Positions 12,819 through 20,524 of a stretch of 64,000 nucleotides of DNA are shown piece after piece (the first letter of the stretch is position 1; every line of letters begins with the position of its first letter). The position numbers and the translations under genes are program-made. The notes beneath the pieces were generated by a model. It was given only the letters and a program-made list of their open reading frames with translations, was not told the DNA's origin and made no database searches. Source of the DNA: Campylobacter concisus (GTDB lineage: Bacteria > Campylobacterota > Campylobacteria > Campylobacterales > Campylobacteraceae); contig NZ_CP049270.1 in NCBI RefSeq assembly GCF_003048595.2, positions 1,054,001 through 1,118,000 on the forward strand, given 5' to 3'.

Positions 12819-13678
12819 CTATGCCCTCTTATCTACTTTAAGCTTTGCCACTTTTTCTAAAATTTCAAACATACTCTTGCCGCTATCAAATTCACTCTTT
12901 ATAAATTTATAAAGCTCTTTAAATCTCTCATCAGCTTCAAGCTTATAGGTGTAAGATTTTTTAGTAACTTGTATAGGTGTAAATTTCTTCTCTTTGGCAT
13001 TGTCTTCTTTTTCAAGATTATCTATATTCTGAATACCTTTTTCATTCATCTCTTTTAGTATATTGACAGCATTTTTAGTATCTTCGCCAGATAAAGTTAT
13101 ATTAAACCGCTCTTTTAATACATATTTAGCCCACTCCTCTTTAAACTCATCAATGCTCATATCGCTATCAAGCAGATCAATAGTCCTTGAGTTTTGCATA
13201 AATAGCAAATCGCTATCGCCACGATATTCATTTAAAAATTCATTTACAGTGTATGGGGTATCTCTTAAAATTTTTGGCTTATCATTGTCTGGTTTTGCTT
13301 GCTGACCTTGTATATACTCTACAAATAAACCCTTGCTTTCATTTATGAAATTTTTAAGATCTGATAGCTGCTCACTTGTAAAGCCAGGATCATAACCTCT
13401 AAGCTTTCCTATGATAGTGACTTTTGCTTCATCGCCCTTTGTAAAGCCAGATAGTGGATATATGTGCCTATCATAGCCGCAGCTTGAGCTTTTCTATCAA
13501 GCCTTGCATATTCAGGAAAGCTCATACCATATCCCATATCGTTACTAAGTATCTCGTTTATATCGTTAAATTTAAACCCCATCTCTCTTGCTATGTTCTC
13601 TCTTGAGAGGTAGTTAGTAGTTGGGAGGTTATTAGAAATTCGCATTTTACTATCCTTAGTCTCTTTAGCTCCACTCAA
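12819..13678 (-). pseudogene. Frameshifted hypothetical protein gene
   Basis: Two overlapping reading frames together look like one gene of about 285 codons. The N-terminal part (13678 down to about 13460) begins MSGAKETKDSK and includes FKFNDINEILSNDMGY, typical of short Campylobacter proteins of unknown function. From about 13470 down to 12819 a second frame stays open and reads PLSGFTKGDEAKVTIIG, then GKLRGYDPGF, ending in a Lys-rich tail. The second frame has no good start codon. A loss of one base, or gain of two, near the ATATAT at 13459-13465 would join them. I do not recognise the family. Confidence 0.6.
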
Positions 13679-13789
13679 TCTTAATTAAAGATATCGTCTT
13701 TTCTTTAAAAAATTTTATAAAAATACGTTTTTTAAATTTATCAGAAGTAGTTAAAAGATATTAAAAAGCTTTGTAAAAATGTATAAATT

Positions 13790-14134
13790 TTAGACAATCA
13801 TCACTGCAGCTACAGCAAAACCACCGTCGTGAGTTATGCTAAGGCTTGCTTCTTTGATATTAAAATTTGTATAAATTTTTGGGCTAAATTTTATCTTTGG
13901 TGCATTTTTTGTATCTTTACTTATAGTTATGTCTAAAAAGCCACACTCTTTGCTGATGCCCACACCAAGGGCTTTGCTAGCTGCTTCTTTGGCTGCCCAA
14001 AATCCAGCCAAAGTTGCATCCTTTTTTGCTAGTGCGATCTCATCATCGCTTAAAAATCTTTTTAGAAAAAGCTCGCCATAACGAGCTTTAAGTCTAGAAA
14101 TTCTATCTATTTTAATGATATCAATACCTATCAT
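13790..14134 (-). CDS. acpS: Holo-[acyl-carrier-protein] synthase
   Basis: 114-residue phosphopantetheinyl transferase that transfers 4'-phosphopantetheine from CoA to apo-ACP. It carries the N-terminal [10 protein letters not shown] (metal-binding Asp) and the [13 protein letters not shown] motif (about residue 47). Length matches the family. Start overlaps the fliL stop by 4 nt, so it is coupled to fliL. Confidence 0.96.
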   Translation of the reverse strand: MIGIDIIKIDRISRLKARYGELFLKRFLSDDEIALAKKDATLAGFWAAKEAASKALGVGISKECGFLDITISKDTKNAPKIKFSPKIYTNFNIKEASLSITHDGGFAVAAVMIV

Positions 14135-14667
14135 TGAACCACAAAATCAGTAAAAAATATGTTTTTGATGTAGCCATCATTTAGCACTTCATTTAGCTTG
14201 CCCACGATCTCGTCTTTTAGCCTATCTTTGCCTTTTGCAGTGCTTACTTCTTCGTAGGTTTTTGACGAAAGTGTTCTTATAATAATATCTCTTAAAAGTG
14301 CTTTTTTCTTATCAAGCTCAGGAGTTAGCAACTCATCGCTTTGCTCCATATCAATCTTGGTTTTAAGAAATCTTGAGCCATTTTCGCTAAGCAAATTTAC
14401 AATAAACTGATCAAGCGGATATATCGGCCCCATATTTGAATAGTCATTACTACCATGCTTTGCCTTATTTTGAGCTGGCATGGACTGCGTTTGAGTCTGA
14501 GCTGGTGCTTGCATCATGTTTGCCTCTTTTGGCTCGTCAGAACTAAGCATCAAAAACGCAACTAGCCCTCCAATAACTAGCAGCAAAACAAATATCGCAA
14601 TGATAATTATCATTAATGCACCATTGCCACCTTTTTTTGCTTTTTTCTCTTCAACTTCTTCAGCCAT
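14131..14667 (-). CDS. fliL: Flagellar basal body-associated protein FliL
   Basis: 178 residues: short charged N-terminus, one membrane helix (about 17-40), a Gln/Pro-rich linker, then the periplasmic FliL domain with [10 protein letters not shown] and [11 protein letters not shown]. FliL surrounds the flagellar stator and modulates torque. Preceded by AAAGGAGGAAAG. The operon is fliL-acpS, divergent from ybaK. Confidence 0.93.
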   Translation of the reverse strand: MAEEVEEKKAKKGGNGALMIIIIAIFVLLLVIGGLVAFLMLSSDEPKEANMMQAPAQTQTQSMPAQNKAKHGSNDYSNMGPIYPLDQFIVNLLSENGSRFLKTKIDMEQSDELLTPELDKKKALLRDIIIRTLSSKTYEEVSTAKGKDRLKDEIVGKLNEVLNDGYIKNIFFTDFVVQ

Positions 14668-14689
14668 CTTTCCTCCTTTAAGTTTTGGC

Positions 14690-14695
14690 TATAAT
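14690..14695 (+). promoter_or_regulatory. Probable -10 box of ybaK-like gene
   Basis: TATAAT preceded by AGTTTTGGC, 31 nt before the ybaK-like start. The following TATA makes the site nearly palindromic, so it may also serve the divergent fliL gene. Confidence 0.5.
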
Positions 14696-14725
14696 TATAC
14701 AAAAAATTCGCAAAAATGAGAAAAA

Positions 14726-15208
14726 ATGATACATAAAACAAATGCTGCTAGAGCTTTAGACAAGCTAAAAATTAATTATGAAATTTTAGAGTATGAAGTT
14801 GATTTGAACGATCTTTCAGCCCTCCACGTAGCAGCTAGCACCAAGCAAGATATAAAGCAAATTTATAAAACTATCGTTTGTGAGTGTGAGCCTAAAAATT
14901 TCGTTGTTGCTTGCTTGCAAGGCGATTTGGAGCTTGATCTAAAAGCACTTGCTCACGCGTGTGGCGCCAAACGCTGCGAGCTTATAAATTTAAAAGACTT
15001 AGAAAAGATCACTGGCTACATCAGGGGTGGCTGCTCGCCGCTTGCTATGAAAAAACACTTTGCAACATTTATCGATGAACGTGCAAAAGAGCAAGAATAC
15101 GTGTTAGTAAGTGCTGGAGTGAGAGGCAAACAAATCAAAATAGCACCAAACGATCTTTTAAAGGCTTGTGAAGCCAAATTTGCACCTATCGCTAGGCTAG
15201 CTCTTTAA
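14726..15208 (+). CDS. ybaK: Cys-tRNA(Pro)/Cys-tRNA(Cys) deacylase YbaK
   Basis: 160-residue YbaK/EbsC-type editing domain that hydrolyses mis-charged Cys-tRNA(Pro). Visible family blocks include KTIVCE (catalytic Lys region, about residue 48), ALAHACGAKR, and the C-terminal GYIRGGCSPLAMKK with the conserved G-G-x-x-P. Full length. Its 3' end overlaps the convergent MidA-type gene by 12 nt. Confidence 0.92.
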   Translation: MIHKTNAARALDKLKINYEILEYEVDLNDLSALHVAASTKQDIKQIYKTIVCECEPKNFVVACLQGDLELDLKALAHACGAKRCELINLKDLEKITGYIRGGCSPLAMKKHFATFIDERAKEQEYVLVSAGVRGKQIKIAPNDLLKACEAKFAPIARLAL

Positions 15209-16183
15209 AAACTCTATAAATTTAAATTTCTCTCCCAAAAACTCAGGTGAAAGTAGAAATTTTGCTTGTTTAACTGCATTTTCATAGGCTTGCTTGCTAC
15301 CTTTTTCAAGCACCAAAGATAAAATTTCATCCACACCAAAATCACAGACTAAAGCTTCATTTTGTTTTTTAAATTTAAGCATCTTAAAGCCAGCCTCACA
15401 AAAAGCCTCTTTTACTTGCTTAAAGCAAAGGCTATATGTTAGATCCGATCTTTTAAAGTATAACGCGAGGTTTGAAATTTCAAATAAAGAAAATACTTGA
15501 TGGTTTTTAAAAATTCTTAGGCTAAACTCATTTTTTGGCTCAAATTCGCCGTAATCAAAGCTTAAAAATCTCACCTTTTTTGCTGCATTTGCAAGCTGGG
15601 TTGCAAATTTAGCGTAGCTAGTTGATATCTCGCCCTTTTTTATGCCAAATTTCTTTGCAAGAGCTAGCAAGTTTTGATCTGCTTTTTGCCAGTGAAATTT
15701 TAGATCACTATCCACAAAAAGCATATTTTGCCCCTCTATCACCTCACAGCTAAATGCGTCAAGTAGCTCATTTGAGATGACAAAAATTTCATCAAACGAG
15801 CACTCGTCTAAATTTTTATAATGTCTTATTTTGACATCATTGCCAAAGCGCTTTGTAAAAGTTTCAAGCTGCTTTTTCCTTAAATTTTCGTGAGGCTCAA
15901 TGATAATAAACTCTAAATTTTTTAAGATCTCTGGCTCAAGCGTAAAAATTCCTTGCGCAAAATCAGCAATCGTATCGCCAGAGTTTGTGCCGATCTCTAC
16001 GACCTTGCAAGAGCTAGAAATTTCGCCGTTTCTAAGCAGCTTTAAAAAGTAGTTCGCAAGGCAAACACCAAAAAGATAGCCAACGCTTACATTTGTGTAA
16101 AAATCGCCCTTTTTGCCGATATCTACGCCAAACTTATAGTAGTTTTCATTGACCCAGATATCAAAAAACTCGCTAAATTTCAT
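15197..16183 (-). CDS. MidA/NDUFAF7-type SAM-dependent methyltransferase
   Basis: 328-residue COG1565-type methyltransferase. It shows the N-terminal GDFYTNVSVGYLFGV, an SAM-binding Rossmann start (KVVEIGTNSGDTIAD, about residue 62) and ISNELLDAF, the conserved NE-LD-A motif of the family. The mitochondrial homologue dimethylates an arginine of complex I NDUFS2; the bacterial target is unproven, possibly complex I NuoD. Overlaps the upstream TRIC-type gene by 4 nt. Confidence 0.85.
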   Translation of the reverse strand: MKFSEFFDIWVNENYYKFGVDIGKKGDFYTNVSVGYLFGVCLANYFLKLLRNGEISSSCKVVEIGTNSGDTIADFAQGIFTLEPEILKNLEFIIIEPHENLRKKQLETFTKRFGNDVKIRHYKNLDECSFDEIFVISNELLDAFSCEVIEGQNMLFVDSDLKFHWQKADQNLLALAKKFGIKKGEISTSYAKFATQLANAAKKVRFLSFDYGEFEPKNEFSLRIFKNHQVFSLFEISNLALYFKRSDLTYSLCFKQVKEAFCEAGFKMLKFKKQNEALVCDFGVDEILSLVLEKGSKQAYENAVKQAKFLLSPEFLGEKFKFIEFLKS

Positions 16184-16788
16184 AGATCAGGTAGCTTCCA
16201 GCCTCTATAAAATGCAAACATCCTAACCGTAATGCCAGCAGCAAGCAAGAGCATAGTAAAAAAGATATTACTAAGCCCAAGATGATATAGCACAAAGTAA
16301 GCAAGCCCCACACCAAGGCTTATAGTGCCGTAAAGCCCAGTGCGTAAAAACCATGGAATTTCATTTAGCAAAATATCTCTTAAGATACCGCCACCAACGC
16401 CGTTAAAAAAGGCGATCATCATCACGCCAAAGATGTTATAGTTGTACTCAATAGCAACCATTGCTCCAACGATCGAAAAACAGATAACATCGATCGCATC
16501 GGCGAAGATGAATACAAATTTTCGCTCCAAACCTTCTCTTTTTATGTGTAAATTTGCCACTCTTGAAACAATCAACATAAAAATAACAACACTTACTGGC
16601 ATATAGTGCGTAAATGAATAAACTGCCCTACCAACAAGCATATCACGCATGATACCGCCACCAAGTGCGGTCAAAAATGCAGACAAAAAGACTCCAAGCC
16701 AGTCGCACTCCTTTTTTACTGCAAATAAAAACCCACTAAGTGCAGCTGATGCGATACCGACGTATTCGACAAAAAGTATCAAACTCAT
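16180..16788 (-). CDS. TRIC-type (UPF0126/YicG) membrane channel
   Basis: 202 residues with seven hydrophobic segments in two repeats. Each repeat contains the glycine motif (ALGGGIMRDML and NGVGGGILRDILL) that kinks the pore helices of trimeric intracellular cation channels. Probably a monovalent cation channel; older annotation links some members to glycine transport. Coupled to the downstream methyltransferase by a 4-nt overlap. Confidence 0.9.
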   Translation of the reverse strand: MSLILFVEYVGIASAALSGFLFAVKKECDWLGVFLSAFLTALGGGIMRDMLVGRAVYSFTHYMPVSVVIFMLIVSRVANLHIKREGLERKFVFIFADAIDVICFSIVGAMVAIEYNYNIFGVMMIAFFNGVGGGILRDILLNEIPWFLRTGLYGTISLGVGLAYFVLYHLGLSNIFFTMLLLAAGITVRMFAFYRGWKLPDL

Positions 16789-16872
16789 ATTTTTCCCTTA
16801 AAAGGTCGCATTTTATAATGAACTCTCATAAAAAATCATTAATAATATTTTTACCATTAGTTTATTTTAGGC

Positions 16873-16878
16873 TATAAT
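16873..16878 (+). promoter_or_regulatory. Probable -10 box of SYLF gene
   Basis: TATAAT following TTTATTTTAGGC, 28 nt upstream of the SYLF start and followed by AAGGAAGGAA as ribosome binding site. Confidence 0.6.
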
Positions 16879-16905
16879 AACGAAAAATTTAAGGAAGGAA
16901 TTTTA

Positions 16906-17568
16906 ATGAAAAGACTATTAATCATATTTCTTGCTGGTTTATTTTTCACGCCATGCTTAAATGCTGATGTGATCCAAAATCAAAAGCTAAAAAATGCAAT
17001 AAATATTTTAAACGCTTTTGGTACAAGAAATTTAAAGCCAAACACTAAATTTGAAGGCATAAAAGCGATTGCCATAATCCCTGATGTGACAAAAGCAGGC
17101 GCTATCGTTACTGGCTCAACAGGTAAAGGCGTTTTTATCGCTAAAAACGATGATGGTGAATGGTCAAGCCCATTTTTTGTAAATTACACATCTGGTAGCA
17201 TAGGCTTACAGCTTGGTTACAGCTCAGCTGACATGATTATATTATTTAAAAATTCAGAAGCTTATGCAAATTTATTTAATGCAAAAGATACGATCAGTCT
17301 AAAAGCAGAAGCAACTGGTGGCATTGGTAACGAAGTAGCGATCACAAGTGATTTGCCTGAAATTTCAGCATTTGCTGAGGAGCGTGGCAAGACAAGTGGT
17401 GCTTTTGTAGGAGTTAGCTTAGATGTGGCAAGACTAAAAATAAATAGACAAGACACAAATGATTACTATGAGCGAATGTATGATTTTGAAAATATCTACA
17501 ATAATAGCCCAAAAGCTAGTAAATACACACTAAAATTTAAAGAAATAATCTCAAAATACTTCTTATAG
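16906..17568 (+). CDS. SYLF (Ysc84) lipid-binding domain protein, copy 2
   Basis: 220 residues with a signal peptide (cleavage after CLNA) and a SYLF domain with GAIVTGSTGKGVFIA and GSIGLQLGYSS. It is homologous to the protein at 6732-7328 but has a longer C-terminus (YYERMYDFENIYNN). Single-gene unit with its own promoter and terminator. Function is unknown beyond likely lipid binding in the envelope. Confidence 0.85.
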   Translation: MKRLLIIFLAGLFFTPCLNADVIQNQKLKNAINILNAFGTRNLKPNTKFEGIKAIAIIPDVTKAGAIVTGSTGKGVFIAKNDDGEWSSPFFVNYTSGSIGLQLGYSSADMIILFKNSEAYANLFNAKDTISLKAEATGGIGNEVAITSDLPEISAFAEERGKTSGAFVGVSLDVARLKINRQDTNDYYERMYDFENIYNNSPKASKYTLKFKEIISKYFL

Positions 17569-17578
17569 CTCAAATTTC

Positions 17579-17610
17579 TTGGCTCATTAAGTGGGTCAAG
17601 GGCTCTTTTT
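17579..17610 (+). terminator. Terminator after SYLF gene
   Basis: Stem TTGGCTCA / TGGGTCAA (17579-17586 with 17592-17599, two G-U pairs) with loop TTAAG, followed by the T-rich CTCTTTTTATTTTT. Confidence 0.6.
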
Positions 17611-17659
17611 ATTTTTACTTTTTTGATTAATTTTATAGAAGTTATGGCTTAGCTTTTTG

Positions 17660-17869
17660 CTAAACCATAAATAGTGAAACAAAGCGTTTTTTAGGGATTG
17701 GAGAAAATTGGGTCATATACTCAAACGCTTCTTCGTAATCGCCATCTGTATATTGTGCAACTTGCTCGATAAGCTCATAAAGCTCCTCGTCATCCATAGA
17801 ATCAAAACTGCCTCTATTTTCTAAAACCTCTAACAAAACGGCGTCTAATTCAAGCTCGTCGTAAGTCAT
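17660..17869 (-). CDS. Small acidic protein of unknown function
   Basis: 69 residues beginning MTYDELELDAVL, strongly acidic in the first 50 residues (about 17 Asp/Glu) with a basic end (PKKRFVSLFMV). The start at 17869 was chosen because AAGGAATAAA precedes it; a longer reading would start in the promoter. It looks like a small conserved soluble Campylobacter protein. I do not recognise a family. Confidence 0.6.
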   Translation of the reverse strand: MTYDELELDAVLLEVLENRGSFDSMDDEELYELIEQVAQYTDGDYEEAFEYMTQFSPIPKKRFVSLFMV

Positions 17870-17991
17870 TTTATTCCTTAATTCTGATTTAAAAAATGCG
17901 ACACTATACCAAAACAATCTTATAAAATACTTTACTTGTATTTCGTATTAAATTTTATGCTTTTTTTATATGTAAGGTTGTAAAATCCTAA

Positions 17992-18008
17992 CATTCATTA
18001 TCATTTTA
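17992..18008 (+). promoter_or_regulatory. Candidate Fur-type operator upstream of regulator
   Basis: Contains TTCATTATCATTTT, close to the half-site pattern of Fur boxes (ATTATCATTT). It is immediately upstream of the Fur-family gene. The same 10-mer TTCATTATCA occurs in inverted orientation at 18490-18499, upstream of the following operon. Binding is inferred. Confidence 0.45.
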
Positions 18009-18019
18009 ATTGGGTTTTT

Positions 18020-18466
18020 GTGGAAAATTTTGAACTATTTTATAAGCATTTTAAAGAGTTTTTAGAAGCCTTTGGGCAAAAAAAATCAGATATAAAAGAG
18101 CAAATTTTATATGTGCTTTTTACCAGCAACTCTCATCTAAGTGCTCAAGAAATTTCTTCAGAAATTTATAAAATATATAAAAATGAAATTTCAATGACTT
18201 CTATCTACTTATTTTTAAATTTTCTCGAAACCCACCATCTAGCAAATTCCTTTGAGGAAAATGGTGTAAAGAAATTTGAGTTAAATTTAAAATCCTCTCA
18301 CGATCATTTGATATGTGAAATTTGTGAGAAGATAGTTGATTTTGAAGATGAGATGATAGAGCAAAGGCAAGAGCAAATTTGCAAAGAAAAAAATTTTAGC
18401 GAGCAGTCGCATACCATGATACTTTATGGCATTTGCAGTGATTGCCAAAAGAAAAATGGAAATTAA
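18020..18466 (+). CDS. Fur-family metal-dependent repressor
   Basis: 148 residues. An N-terminal winged helix (about 20-85, LSAQEISSEIYK and MTSIYLFLNFLE) is followed by a dimerisation domain with two zinc-binding pairs, CEIC (about residue 97) and CSDC (about residue 140), and HDHL at 92. This matches Fur/PerR/Zur architecture, but the sequence is divergent from core Fur, so the metal is uncertain. Starts at GTG 18020. Its position just before the P-type ATPase operon, with a shared operator-like motif, suggests it is the local iron or peroxide regulator. Confidence 0.85.
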   Translation: MENFELFYKHFKEFLEAFGQKKSDIKEQILYVLFTSNSHLSAQEISSEIYKIYKNEISMTSIYLFLNFLETHHLANSFEENGVKKFELNLKSSHDHLICEICEKIVDFEDEMIEQRQEQICKEKNFSEQSHTMILYGICSDCQKKNGN

Positions 18467-18485
18467 ATTTTATCATTTCATTTTA

Positions 18486-18503
18486 CTTTTTGATAATGAA
18501 AAA
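18486..18503 (+). promoter_or_regulatory. Candidate Fur-type operator of the ATPase operon
   Basis: TTTTTGATAATGAAAAAC carries the inverse of the TTCATTATCA motif found before the regulator gene. It lies about 65-80 nt upstream of the first operon gene, with a possible -10 (GATAAT, 18539-18544) between. The regulator and operon would then share control. Confidence 0.45.
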
Positions 18504-18567
18504 CAAAAAAATTTCAGATTTATTTAAGCTGTGAAATAGATAATACGCAATTAAAAAAAGGATGAAA

Positions 18568-18891
18568 ATGGATATAAAAACACAAACTTTAGCACAAGTT
18601 GCAAGCTATTTTTCAATGATAGCTCACACAAACGGCAGACTAAGAGTAAGAGTTAGCCCAAAGATAAAAGAGCTAAGTAGTAGCGTAAATTTAGCTAGTC
18701 TAGATGATGTTATAGCTCAGATAAATGGTATAAAAAATGTAAAATTTAACAAGCTAATCGGCTCTGTAACGATCGAATATGATCATGAAATTTTTCCAAA
18801 AAACCTTTGGGAAGATCTCTTAAAAGGGCAAAATTTAGAAGAGATCTCAACTAGGGTAAATGAAGTTGCAAAAGAAGTGAAATATGCTTAA
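18568..18891 (+). CDS. HMA-like domain protein without CxxC
   Basis: 107 residues with a ferredoxin-like HMA fold pattern. AH-x3-GRLRVRVS (R24, R26, R28) replaces the usual metal-binding CxxC, and the domain closes with GSVTIEYD. The same layout (AH...R-x-R...IIVEYD) occurs in the first 75 residues of the ATPase at 20493-22583, so the two domains are related. Known fez/ferrosome clusters encode such Arg-rich HMA-like proteins. ATG 18568 is preferred over 18562 because AAAAAAAGG then sits at proper spacing. Overlaps the next gene by 8 nt. Confidence 0.75.
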   Translation: MDIKTQTLAQVASYFSMIAHTNGRLRVRVSPKIKELSSSVNLASLDDVIAQINGIKNVKFNKLIGSVTIEYDHEIFPKNLWEDLLKGQNLEEISTRVNEVAKEVKYA

Positions 18892-19534
18892 TGAACTTTT
18901 AAATGCATCATATACCAGCGAAAAGAATGCACTTAGCTTATATGAAAATTTAGCTTCATTTGGTGATGTTTTTAACGAGATCGCAAATATCAGAAAAAAT
19001 GCGATCATCTTGATAGAAAAATTTGCGAGTGCTCATGATTATGAGCTTGCTTGCGAAAATGAAGCTATATTTTTGCCAGCAAAAAATAAAGAAGATGCGC
19101 TGATACAAGCTTTAAACTATGAGTTAGAACTAAATAAAATGTATGAAAAATTTTGTGAAAGCTTAGATGATGAAGAGCTAAAAGATCTATTTTTTAGACT
19201 TTGGGCTACTTCAAATAATGAATATGTCACCTCTTTAAAACAACGCTTAAAAGAAATTTATAGTGGCTGCGAAATAAAAAATGAGCTAAATTTAAATGAA
19301 ATTTCACAAAATTTTGAGCAAAATGGCATAACAAATATTTTAGAAAACTATCAAAACGACTTTAATGAGATAACTAAAAGCTTGCAAAATATCGCAAGTG
19401 GCAAAGCTGATAAAAGCGAGTTAGCAAAGATAACCAATAATCCAAATTTCTCGTTTTTTAGCGGACTTGCGCTTGGGGCATTAGGCATTTCAGTAGTTAG
19501 CAAAAATTTTAATAAGGATGAAGAAAATGAATAA
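18884..19534 (+). CDS. Ferritin-like helical protein with membrane tail
   Basis: 216 residues, mostly alpha-helical. Residues 1-120 form four amphipathic helices with carboxylates spaced as in ferritin-like/rubrerythrin folds (EKNALSLYENLA, YELELNKMYEKF, NNEYVTSLKQRL), although canonical E-x2-H ligand pairs are not obvious. A Gly-rich hydrophobic helix near 193-210 (FFSGLALGALGISVV) could anchor it. Overlaps both neighbours by 8 nt. A role in iron handling next to a P-type ATPase is inferred. Fold assignment is by pattern, not search. Confidence 0.55.
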   Translation: MLNELLNASYTSEKNALSLYENLASFGDVFNEIANIRKNAIILIEKFASAHDYELACENEAIFLPAKNKEDALIQALNYELELNKMYEKFCESLDDEELKDLFFRLWATSNNEYVTSLKQRLKEIYSGCEIKNELNLNEISQNFEQNGITNILENYQNDFNEITKSLQNIASGKADKSELAKITNNPNFSFFSGLALGALGISVVSKNFNKDEENE

Positions 19535-19877
19535 TTTACAAAATCAAACAAAGAAAGGATTTAAAATGGCATTACCATTTTTAGCAGGTTTAGCAGTAGG
19601 CGGTTTAGCAATAGCTGCTTGGAATAAAAGAGATAAGATCAAAGAGTACGCCCAAGATGGCTTTGATAAAGGCAAAGAGGCCGCAAAAGATCTTTACAAA
19701 AAAGGTAAAAGTGTTGCAAAAGATGCAAAAGACTTTATAGTAAAAGAAGAAAAAAAAGCAAAACGTGGTGCTAAAAAAGTAGAAAAAGAGGCTGAAAATG
19801 TGGTAAAGAAAACAAGAAAACCACGCGCTAAAAAGCCAGCCGCTCCAAAAGCTATCACACCAAACGATATAGCTTAA
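19527..19877 (+). CDS. YtxH-like small membrane protein with basic tail
   Basis: 116 residues: one Gly-rich membrane helix (MALPFLAGLAVGGLAIAAW, about 14-32), then a long Lys/Ala/Glu-rich amphipathic helix and a very basic end (KKTRKPRAKKPAAPK), as in YtxH/apolipoprotein-like proteins. Three in-frame ATGs compete (19518, 19527, 19566). I chose 19527 because it has AAGGATGAAGAA upstream and repeats the 8-nt overlap seen at the previous junction; 19566 also has a good AAAGGA. Probably a membrane-associated structural component of the operon product. Confidence 0.65.
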   Translation: MNNLQNQTKKGFKMALPFLAGLAVGGLAIAAWNKRDKIKEYAQDGFDKGKEAAKDLYKKGKSVAKDAKDFIVKEEKKAKRGAKKVEKEAENVVKKTRKPRAKKPAAPKAITPNDIA

Positions 19878-19886
19878 GGATAGAGA

Positions 19887-20201
19887 ATGCAAGAAAATAG
19901 TCTTTTTACACTTTCAAGCACAAGACTTCCATTTGATCACTTCATCAGCGGTGCTTTAATCGCTGGTATGGGTGCAGCTGCACTTGGCTTTAGCGACTAT
20001 CTAAATAATAGAGCGACTAAAAAAGATGTCGCTAAAAAGATAGCAAAATACGCTGTAACAGGTGGTTTTGTAGGTGCTGTTGGCATTCATGCTTCAAATT
20101 TAATAGCACAAAAAAAATATCTAAATGCGGCAGCTTTTACAGCAGCTGGCATCGGCGGTCTTTTGATAGCAGAAAAACTAATAAAATTGGAGAGTAAATA
20201 A
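19887..20201 (+). CDS. Small Gly/Ala-rich membrane protein
   Basis: 104 residues with three hydrophobic Gly/Ala-rich segments (about 20-37, 53-70, 77-97) containing small-x3-small packing (GALIAGMGAAALG; GIGGLLIAEKL). No catalytic motif. Preceded by AAGGATAGAGA. It shares one base with the next start (TAATG). In ferrosome clusters small membrane proteins of this type accompany the ATPase, but I cannot assign it to a specific Fez protein by sequence alone. Confidence 0.65.
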   Translation: MQENSLFTLSSTRLPFDHFISGALIAGMGAAALGFSDYLNNRATKKDVAKKIAKYAVTGGFVGAVGIHASNLIAQKKYLNAAAFTAAGIGGLLIAEKLIKLESK

Positions 20202-20524
20202 TGAATAACCCTTACATCAACGAAGAAAACGTAGCAAGTGAAACTGCAGCTAACAATGTAGCAGCTACTCAGCCAAGTGCAATCGATAATGCAATAAACA
20301 ATGCAGCTCAAAATTTACCATTTGTACCTGAAAATTTTAATGCTGCTGGCTTTGTAAAAGGCCTAGTTTTAGGCGGTATCGCAGCTTATGTACTAACTAA
20401 TCCAAAAGCACAAGAGTGCGTATTTAAAGCGATTATCAAAGGTGGCGAGCTTATAAATGCTGGCATAGAAGAACTAAAAGAGCGTTTTGAAGATGTCAAA
20501 GCAGAACTTGACTCACAAAAATAA
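20201..20524 (+). CDS. Small membrane protein preceding the ATPase
   Basis: 107 residues. The N-terminal third is polar and Ala/Asn-rich (EETAANNVAA-type), then there is one Gly-rich membrane helix (FVKGLVLGGIAAYVLTNP, about 57-74) and an amphipathic helix with acidic end (EELKERFEDVKAELDS). Overlaps the ATPase start by 32 nt. Similar in plan to the protein at 19527, so the two may be distant paralogues. Confidence 0.65.
   Translation: MNNPYINEENVASETAANNVAATQPSAIDNAINNAAQNLPFVPENFNAAGFVKGLVLGGIAAYVLTNPKAQECVFKAIIKGGELINAGIEELKERFEDVKAELDSQK

Noticed and set aside
13440-13500. Programmed -1 frameshift joining the two halves of the 12.8-13.7 kb gene
   Set aside because: The AAAGGGC string nearby is in the wrong register for a slippery heptamer and would shift in the wrong direction, so a mutation or read error is more likely.
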